Origin: Trebouxia sp. TZW2008
Lineage: Eukaryota > Chlorophyta > Trebouxiophyceae > Trebouxiales > Trebouxiaceae
NCBI GenBank assembly: GCA_002118135.1
Contig: BDIU01000179.1
Location: 124,001 to 188,000 of the forward strand
DNA length: 64,000 nt
Reading direction: 5' to 3'
Shown here: positions 57,080-64,000 of the stretch, one piece after another
Layout: the number at the start of each line of letters is the position of its first letter
Numbering within the stretch: position 1 is the stretch's first letter
The notes under the pieces: generated by a model
What the model was told of the DNA's origin: nothing
What the model saw: the letters and a program-made list of their open reading frames with translations, nothing else
Database searches by the model: none
Program-made: the position numbers and the translations under genes

Positions 57080-58248
57080 ATGGCTGTCACGGTCAGCAGC
57101 ATTTGGTACAACATCCAGCGGTTGATTGTGTGGTCCAACCGAGAACCTATCCTTACAGTTCGAAGGATCTTATGGGTGCTAACAGCAGGCTGGGCACTGT
57201 TTATTTACTACATATTTGCCACCGTCGGCATGTTCATGAGCATCATCGGCATCCCATTCTGCCTGCAAACCCTCAAGTTTGCTATGTAAGTCCTCATGGG
57301 GTTTTGCTCATCTTAGTCGACTCCTCTGGCCCTGGCTTCCAAAGGACATGTACATGCCTAGCACTCTGAGTCCAAGCTGAACGTTTTCTGTCCTTGTGCA
57401 GGTTCTGTCTGGACCCTATTCCAAGGGAAGCATATTCAGAGATCTGGACCTTTGACTACCACACGTCACCCTGGTCGAATCCTATTCACCCTTTCACCTG
57501 TGTAGCCAATGTTGTATGGCTCGTTGTCTTTGGTTGGGAGATCGTCCTGTTGTTCTGGGCAGTGGCAATCATTCAAGCGTTGACAGTCATTGGAATTGGC
57601 ACAGCTTTGCAGATGTTTGAGCTGTCTTTGTTTGCGCTGTGAGTCCTTTCTTTTCTGCATCCTTGGCAAGCTCTGGCTTCTTGTATCATTAAGAAATTTG
57701 CTGTTTGGTATGCAACATGTTAGTCTGTGCACCGTTCTGTCTGCTTACTGCTTGCTTCACTGTCACCTTCTCTCGTTTGTTGTGCATGGCGTTGTATGAC
57801 AATTTGTGTTGCAGCATGTCTTGAGTCACCACTGCAACATGCCAAACATGCATTCCAGCACAATGAGTTGATGCTCAGACACGCATGCCATAAAATTGCT
57901 AAATTAGTGCCACAGGTGGCCTCTTGGCAGGTGCAGAATGCATTCTAGCTCAACGCATAACAGCATAGCAAGCCAACAATCATATGTACATGTTGAGGAC
58001 AGCTCAAAGTTTGTGTGATGCTATGCTGCAGGTGGCCCTTTGGCAGAAGCATCAGAATGAAGCGATTGCCCACCACAATGGAGGAGTTGCAATCAATGAA
58101 AGCTCAGAAGGACGGGGGCCAGATGGAAGGGCAGGGCCCTTACAGAACAGCCTCCTTTGACAGTCAACAGCCTGCCACTGGCATGGCAAGATTCACTGGA
58201 GCTGGAGCATATCCAACTGGGCGCCCCGGCAACTTGAACAATGTGTAA
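57080..58248 (+). CDS. YccF-domain membrane protein, 3 exons
   Basis: Exons 57080-57285, 57402-57638 and 58032-58248 join in phase to about 219 residues. The protein has two similar hydrophobic halves. The first contains MFMSIIGIPFCLQTLKFAM. The second contains NVVWLVVFGWEIVLLFWAVA, then ALTVIGIG and LFALWPFGR. The pairing of (I/V)xGI(P/G) turns with a final LWPFGR matches the YccF inner-membrane-component domain known from bacteria and algae. Expect at least four membrane segments. The cytosolic tail (about residues 148-219) is hydrophilic and ends NLNNV. The function of YccF proteins is poorly known. A TGTAA, the common green-algal poly(A) signal, overlaps the stop at 58244. A small decayed copy of the exon 3 acceptor lies at 57908-57935. 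Confidence 0.82.
57905..57940 (+). repeat. Decayed copy of YccF-domain gene exon 3 start
   Basis: GTGCCACAGGTGGCCTCTTGG, followed by CAGGTGCAGAATGCA, resembles the true exon 3 start at 58025 (GCTGCAGGTGGCCCTTTGG, then CAGAAGCATCAGAATGAA), about 120 bp upstream of it. Confidence 0.6.
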
Positions 58249-58862
58249 TCAGTGTGTATACATACGGTCCCAATGCGTCATTTCTTTGACATTGCATTAG
58301 TGATATGGGGTCTTCTGCTTATTGTATCAGATTTGACATGTATTACTTTGTGGAGTGGCAGGCTGCTCAGAAGGCAAATGTGCAACATTGCAGTGCATCT
58401 TTGAGAGTGAAGTGTGTTACTTTGGATTTGAAGGCTGAAAATCAGCTGCTAGAATTTGATTTATGGCTCAAGTTGTCTTTTGGGCAGTCTTGCGCCCTTT
58501 CTTGCTGAGTTTATGTAGCATATGCAAATGTTCCGTGAGGATGACCCCGTGTGTATCCGTTCTCACAAGCTTGCAAATTCTGTCAAATCTGGTATTGATT
58601 GTTTCAGAAAAGTGAAGACAAATTGCAGCTTCATAACCACGTAGAGTTTTGACACAGTGAGTATCATGGAAAGGGATGAGCAGTGTACATTTGCAGCAGC
58701 ATCCATTCTAGCACTCTTCTCTGAGGTGCGCACGGATGCAAAGCAGAAGCTGCGTCAAACATGAAAGCAATGTTTGAGGGCATTTTAGGGTCAAAGGCCT
58801 GCTCATTATTAGTCAATTGGAACCTGCCAATTGCGCACTCTGACACTCACTCAAAACGTTTG
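58249..58862. other. Convergent intergenic region
   Basis: This lies between the YccF-domain gene (plus) and the PrmA-like gene (minus), whose 3' ends face each other. Short ORFs of 60-67 codons have no motif. Nothing else was recognised. Confidence 0.4.
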
Positions 58863-61800
58863 TCATTGTCTCACTCCTGTCAACAGTGCCCATGAGTTTT
58901 CTTCTGCATGCTCCATTTTATGAAAAGTGCTCGAATATGCTGCCTGCACACGCTCCACCTGCAAGTAGAAGACACACTTGAATTTCCAGACCCTGACAGG
59001 AGCGACAACAAGGGCTTGTTGTCGCTCAGCTGTCTTGTGGCGGGGCTAATGTCAAGGGCATGTCTAAATAAAGAACATTGCCTTAGCACCAATCAGGCAA
59101 TACATAGATAATACAGTGCGAAACAAAACACTTGGCAGCCCATGACATAATCTCTTGCTTCTCGAGTGGTATTCTCAAAGGCAATACAAAGCAAGAGCTT
59201 CAGACTGCAGAACCAGGGTTGGGAGAAGTGGACGTGCCTGATGAGCCACTCAAAGCAGTACTCACACAGTAAACAGTGTTGAGGCTACTGCAGATGCCAC
59301 ACCTGTGATGTGAAGATGCCAGACAGCAGCACATGTCCGCCTACTTGAGCAGGGCAAAACTACAGTACAAAGCAAGAGCTTCACACGGCAAAACAAGGCT
59401 GGGGGACCTGACATAGTTGCCTGGACAATTTACATACAATGGCAAACACAACAGGCTTGAAGCATTCAAGAGACGCCATACCTGTGATGTGAGGATGCCA
59501 GACAGCAGCACATGTCCACCAGGTTTGACGTAGCCTGACAGGCGCGGCTGCAGATCAAGCAGCGGGCCCCTCAGGATGTTTGCTATGCAGATGTCAAACG
59601 TCTGAGTGCCTCCACCTGGGGCTAATGCTTGCAATGGGTCAGGGTCCTGAAGGCATGATGAGAAACAACATCGACAACAAGTGCATCTAAACAATAGAAG
59701 CAACATCACTCATGAGCAATATTCAACCGAATCATGATATCAAGAAAAATGATGCTGGAGCTGTGCACCAATCTCTTGTACTATGCACTGTCGTGCACTC
59801 AATGACAATGACGTCTGAATTTGCATGCATCATCTTTCATACGCTTGAGCATCCAGGCCTGAACTGGAATAGCATTCTGTTCTATTACGCGCTGCCGAAC
59901 AGGTATACCTTGATGCCTCCTCCCACAGTTCAGACCGACCAGATCTGGTCCGGCCAGGCTGGCTTGTGTTGAGAAAGGAGACTTCAAGACATGTCACTTC
60001 AGCAGCACATAATAGAACAGAATGCTGTTCCAGTTCAGGCCTGGATGCTCAAGTGTATGAAAAATGATGCATGCAGATTTAGACGTCATTGTCTCTGTTG
60101 AGTGCGTCATATGTTGTGTGAGGCTTGTGCTGAGAAAGGACACTTCAAGGCATGTGACTTCAGCAGCGCATAATGCAGCAGAATGCTGTGCCTACTCAGG
60201 CTGACTGCTCAAATATGTAATTGATGATGATGATATGACGCGGCAGATGTGTTGTATCACCAGAAGGTCTGCAGATGATGCGTTTACATTCAGACATTGT
60301 TGTCTCTATTGTGTGCACCACATGACGTCTGAGACAGCTTTGATACTCAGCGTATCCACAAGATGCAAGTGCAGAAAAGCAAAGGGATTCAGTTAGGGAA
60401 GATAAGGCTCCCACCTGTACAGATGGCAGGCAGTGTAAGGCTGTCAATCTGTCACTGACAGAATTCAAGGCAGCATTGTCTTGCGCTGCTTTGACAGCTA
60501 ATGGGTCCACATCAGTGCCAACCTGCAGAGCACAGACAAGTGAGGAGTATAGAATTCATGTTTGCACAAGCTGGATGACCTATGCTGCTTTGACGGCTAG
60601 TGGGTTCGCATCAGTGCCAATCTGCATGACACGCCGTATGTGAGCGACATCTTGTGTGATCCAGATGTTGCCTGGTCTGGACTGCATATGCTCTCAACTA
60701 GAGCACAGTGCAGACCTGACGCCTCATGATGGCTCATTACGCCATATACTGGTGAGTCACTGTGCAAAAAGGTTGGGGCCAGGTACGCATTCATGCACGT
60801 ATTGGCGCGTTGAATCACAATGCGGCGCATTTTTGGGCATTGGTATGTAGGTTTCAGTGTTTTGTTCAACACTGCTCTCAAATCAGCATCTGGCAGCATG
60901 AGGCGTGCAGAGGGTAGGTGCAGATAGCTGAGCTTTTCAAAGCAAAAGCAAATTCAATATCAGTGTATGAAGAAGCAGCTGTTGATTGTGCATGCTGAGC
61001 AGGGCAATCAAAAGAGTTCCTGAAACCCAGAAGCTTCCTTGCAGAGGTCTTGACCTTGCTGCATGGCGCACAACTCCGACGATGATGTGCTAGGATGGTG
61101 ATCACTGTATGCAGCCAGAGCCAGACATCACAACTCAGCATTTGTGCGGTGTGTTGTGACTCACTGCAGAGGCAGCTCCCAGCAATAAGGCAGCAACAGC
61201 CAACACACCAGAGCCAGCACCGTAGTCCATCACATGGGCGCCCTTTACTTTGTCCTGATTCGTGAACAGCCACTGAAGGCAAAGACGTGTGGTTGAGTGC
61301 TCTCCTGCAGCAAAACCAGAAATCTGTGTTGGCTGAGCCATCACGACTTTGTACTGAGCATGGAGCACCTACTGTAAGCAAAGCCGGCTGGCCAATTGCT
61401 CTCCAAAGTAGACACAAGCACCTGTTTTAATTCTTGAGCAGCTACAGTAAGCAGAGCCTGCCAACAGTAACAGTCAACACACCAGAACCAGCTCCATAAT
61501 TCATCACACGGGCGCCCTTAAATTTGTCCTAATTCGTGAACAGCCACTGTAGGCAAAGTCTGGCAGTGGAATGCTCCCCTGTAGCAGGCCCAAACATACA
61601 CTTTTGAGCTCTTGATTTCAACTATGCTTTTGCAGTAACAACAAGCTGAGCTGCCGAAGTGATTCTAAGGGTACCGAAAATGCTGTGATGCAACCAGGAG
61701 ATAGAACACACAGAATTCAGCTTCGTGCAGCACACAGCATTGAGCTCAAGGGTGACAGGGCTTCCATCAAAAAACTGCTCTGTCAATGACACATGCGTGT

Positions 61801-63989
61801 TGAAGATGTTCAAGCCAATCATGTGTGCCAAAAGCCAAGCCAAGCGCAAGACATGACCACACCTCAGGTGACATCTCAATACAGTAAATTCCTTTTGTAA
61901 GGACTGCTTTGGTTACCAAGAAATTTTGTCCTTACAGGGAATTGTCCTTACTCAGAGGGACCACTGCAGTCAGAATGCAGTGATTGGTCACCAATGGCGT
62001 TGTCCTTACATTGAGATTGTCCTTACATTGACTGTCCTTACTGTCCTTACGAAGAGAGTTCACTGTAGTACCGAAGGATGACAGGGTCCAACACAAGTCT
62101 TGATTTCAAACATGTATGCAAGCATGAGACAAATGCGCACGCCACACGCCTATGCCAAAAGCCAGATCAGAAGCAATGCGGAGGTTGAGCAATTCAGCCC
62201 TCAGAACGACAGGGCTGCCATCAAGAAGTGCTCTGTCAATGACACATGCACGAGGCAGATGCTCAAGTTGTTCACCTGTGCCAAAGGCCAATCCTGGAGC
62301 AATGCGGATGTTGAGAGCATCTGGTTGTGGAGGCTCACACCAGTCTGGCAAAATCCACAAGCCGTCACAGACCTTGGTTGGCTGGTAGCTGTCCTACATT
62401 AAATAATGCAGTCGGATCCTTGCATGTGCGAGGTCATGAGGAGGACCATGTTGTGCTGTCACACAATGGGCGCGGAGTTTGGCAGTTCCAGCGGAGGAAG
62501 GGTGGGCATCAGGTCTGGATGAGACTTTCTAGAGACCGTTAGCATTGTGCAAAACAATGCATGTGATCTGAACGGTCGGCGGTGTCAATTTGTTCATTCC
62601 TGTTGCATGAGTTCATTCAGGACAAGCAGCAAAGGGAAAGTTGACATACCTTCATGGCGTCAACCCATTCCTGATCAGGCACCTGCTCCACTTTGTGCTG
62701 GTCAATGCTGACTTGCAGCACGTCTTGCACGGTTTGCAGGGTCTGCTGAATGTCATGCTGCATCACACAACAGAGGCTGTTGATCAGCAGCTGCAACGAT
62801 GGTGGGAAAAGCAGGAAGAGCTGGTGCACTTCAGCTCCCCACAGAGGAAATGCTGTGCAAAGTACCTATGCTTGCAAGGCAGTCTTATGCAGGTCCTGAA
62901 GCATGGCTTGGCAAACACTTGACAACTGCATGCTGGCGTCTGCTGACAGATGACATTCTACCAAACGACAGAGCGTTTACAAACGTGCATGCAATAATGA
63001 AAGGCGTAGCCAGGTTGACTTTTTGTAGCATGAATGGACAGCTGTCATGCTTTGCAAAATACCTCTGATGGGAAGAGCGCAGTGACCGTACACCTGTCCC
63101 AGGTCTTGCCAGAGCCATCAGCAAAGATCTGTTGCTCGTTCCCACCTGCTGGCCTGAACTCCTCTGTACTGCATCACGACACCTGTCAGAACGTCGCTAC
63201 TAGTTGCCCACAAGTGCGTCAGAGACAACATTGTGCAATTCATGTGTCTGGTGGTGTGAGCAGCAAAGGAGCAGTGTCCTGGCTCTGTATGACACGAAGC
63301 AGATAACAGACTGCATTGTTAGCTGAAGCTGGGGGGCCTAGCAGAATGGTGCTAGCAGTTGCAGACAAGCAGCATTGCGTGGTGCGCGTGTCTCGCTTCA
63401 AGAGCAGAAGATGATGTTGTTGTGGCGTTGTATGGGTACAGAAGGCAGTTAATATTTAGTTGCATGCTGAGGCTTTGCCATGCTCAGAGTGACCACCTTG
63501 CAGAAAGCGCTCCAAAGCTTAGCAAGCAGTCTGACAGTGAGTCAGCCTGGTCCCCCAATATGTCAAAGATGTGGCAGCGCAGCAGAAAAGGAATCCTGCA
63601 GCAGCACGGTGGCCTTTGCGACCTTGATAAGGAAGGACCAGAGAACTGCGCTCTTGCTTGCAGGTGGGGACGTGACCAGTGCCAGACTGCCTGTAGGTTA
63701 AGGTATGGAGGCATCATAGGTCAGCTTACCTAGCTGATGCTTCAGCAAACGTCGCAAATCCAGCCGCACTGATGCCTGATGCGCTTAGGTCTTGCGCTGT
63801 CGTCAACACAGACGACATTGCTGAAACGTCATCGTTGACCGCGCCCTTCCTGCCGCTGCTGCCGGAAGACAAAGAATACGGCTGTCTTAGCGATGCTCTG
63901 CCGATGCAACAACCCGGTCGACGTGCAATGCGATGTGTCAAAGCCTGCCAGCATCGGCCGGTCACACAGGGCACTTTCGTCACAAGCAT
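58863..63989 (-). CDS. PrmA-like (ribosomal protein L11) methyltransferase, 9 exons
   Basis: Nine exons join in phase to 1200 nt (399 residues): 63730-63989, 63497-63595, 63063-63168, 62650-62757, 62276-62393, 61165-61304, 60415-60522, 59482-59646, 58863-58958. The first exon is rich in Arg, Ser and Ala with few acids ([20 protein letters not shown]), like a chloroplast or mitochondrial transit peptide. Then come the PrmA N-terminal part ([33 protein letters not shown]), the linker ([11 protein letters not shown]) and the class I SAM-binding fold. That fold has [17 protein letters not shown], motif I DYGAGSG (about 257-263), [16 protein letters not shown] and [11 protein letters not shown] (motif IV, N-I-L). 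It ends [12 protein letters not shown]. The likely substrate is organellar ribosomal protein L11 with S-adenosylmethionine; substrate and location are inferred from the family. A start upstream of the window edge cannot be excluded. Confidence 0.88.
59225..59345 (-). repeat. Copy of PrmA-like exon 8 donor region
   Basis: Forward CACACCTGTGATGTGAAGAT and GCCAGACAGCAGCACATGTCC at about 59298-59338 repeat the end of exon 59482-59646 (ATACCTGTGATGTGAGGATGC...). The flanking intron bases AAGCAAGAGCTTCA (59190, 59367) are also duplicated, so a unit of about 180 bp was copied. Confidence 0.8.
59795..60330. repeat. Inverted and direct repeats in PrmA-like intron 7
   Basis: About 59798-59905 is the inverse complement of about 59995-60105 (CATCCAGGCCTGAACTGGAA against TTCCAGTTCAGGCCTGGATG; AGCATTCTGTTCTATTA against TAATAGAACAGAATGCT). 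The spacer is about 90 bp. A third, diverged copy follows in direct orientation at about 60118-60320 (GAGAAAGGACACTTCAAGGC, CATAATGCAGCAGAATGCTG). The spacer holds a stretch (CTGGTCGGTCTGAACTGTGG on minus) with exon-like edges, which I did not include in the gene model. Confidence 0.75.
60580..60645 (-). repeat. Decayed copy of PrmA-like exon 7 start
   Basis: Forward TGCTGCTTTGACGGCTAGTG, then GCATCAGTGCCAATCTGCA, repeats the start of exon 60415-60522 (TGCTTTGACAGCTAATGGGT, ACATCAGTGCCAACCTGCAG). The copy has a TAG in the exon frame. Confidence 0.8.
61440..61605 (-). repeat. Decayed copy of PrmA-like exon 6
   Basis: Forward CACCAGAACCAGCTCCATAAT, TCATCACACGGGCGCCCTTAAATTTGTCC and TTCGTGAACAGCCACTGTAGGCAAAG repeat exon 61165-61304 about 290 bp upstream of it. 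The motif I codons are altered (NYGAGSG) and stops are present, so it is a dead exon copy. Confidence 0.85.
61735..62245 (-). repeat. Two copies of PrmA-like exon 5 donor region
   Basis: The end of exon 62276-62393 with adjoining intron (forward TGTGCCAAAGGCCAATCC...GTCAATGACACATGC) recurs at about 62152-62245 and 61745-61855. Both keep ACAGGGCT(G/T)CCATCAA...GCTCTGTCAATGACACATGC and TATGCCAAAAGCCA/TGTGCCAAAAGCCA. A MITE (61880-62067) has inserted between the two copies. Confidence 0.8.
61880..62067 (-). mobile_element. Short TIR element (MITE-like), copy 2
   Basis: This 188-bp segment starts TACAGTAAATTCCTTTTGTAAGG and ends AGAGAGTTCACTGTA. It is the inverse-orientation counterpart of the element at 1313-1490, sharing the internal GGTTACCAAGAAATT, CTGCAGTCAGAATGCA and repeated TGTCCTTAC motifs. 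It lies in intron 5 of the PrmA-like gene, between two exon-edge copies. Confidence 0.75.
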
Positions 63990-64000
63990 GCCTGCTGATC

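Noticed and set aside
59795..60000. Extra exon of the PrmA-like gene
   Set aside because: The spacer between inverted repeats has exon-like edges, but including it breaks or lengthens the frame. Exons 60415-60522 and 59482-59646 already join in phase with family-like sequence.

Overview
This window is nuclear DNA from a eukaryote, most probably a green alga (Chlorophyta, perhaps Trebouxiophyceae-like). The reasons are intron-dense genes with clean GT..AG (and some GC..AG) junctions that keep reading phase, an octotricopeptide-like/RAP protein family typical of green algae, a plant-type PA200 N-terminus, a plant-type katanin p60, and a eukaryotic PrmA-type methyltransferase with a transit-peptide-like leader. 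No bacterial operon layout, rRNA, tRNA or CRISPR array was seen. All gene models come from reading frames and splice signals by eye.

Layout, left to right: (1) 1-525, minus, the 5' end of a basic, disordered protein. (2) 2890-5459, minus, OPR/RAP paralogue 1, broken by one nonsense codon. (3) 6687-9640, minus, a decayed copy of the 3' end of the PA200 gene, with a long foldback hairpin (8855-9035) inside it. (4) 9810-12094, minus, OPR/RAP paralogue 2, the only open copy. (5) 13168-35877, plus, a complete 32-exon PSME4/PA200 proteasome-activator gene of about 2129 codons, filling about 23 kb. (6) 37811-40582, plus, OPR/RAP paralogue 3, broken by several frameshifts. (7) 41760-46112, plus, a 7-exon unknown protein of 375 residues. 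(8) 46679-55956, minus, an 11-exon katanin p60 AAA ATPase of 530 residues. (9) 57080-58248, plus, a 3-exon YccF-domain membrane protein. (10) 58863-63989, minus, a 9-exon PrmA-like methyltransferase of 399 residues.

Two structural themes stand out. First, PSME4 3' end plus OPR/RAP gene occurs twice in opposite orientation (about 32.9-40.6 kb on plus; about 9.6-2.9 kb on minus), an inverted segmental duplication around the intact PSME4 gene and paralogue 2. Second, introns of all five intact multi-exon genes, most strongly PSME4, the unknown gene, katanin and PrmA, contain arrays of 1-6 degenerate copies of the neighbouring exon edge, splice site included, usually spaced about 120-250 bp. This looks like repeated tandem duplication of exon-intron junctions as the main way introns grow here, and it leaves many decoy splice sites and several near-intact alternative exons. 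At least 4 of about 58 introns use GC-AG, two with decayed copies that keep the GC donor.

The genes do not form one pathway. PA200 and katanin act in proteasome regulation and microtubule severing, the PrmA-like enzyme and OPR/RAP proteins probably act in organelles, and YccF is a membrane protein. A MITE-like element pair (1313-1490 and 61880-62067) and a LINE remnant (13859-14323) are the mobile elements recognised.
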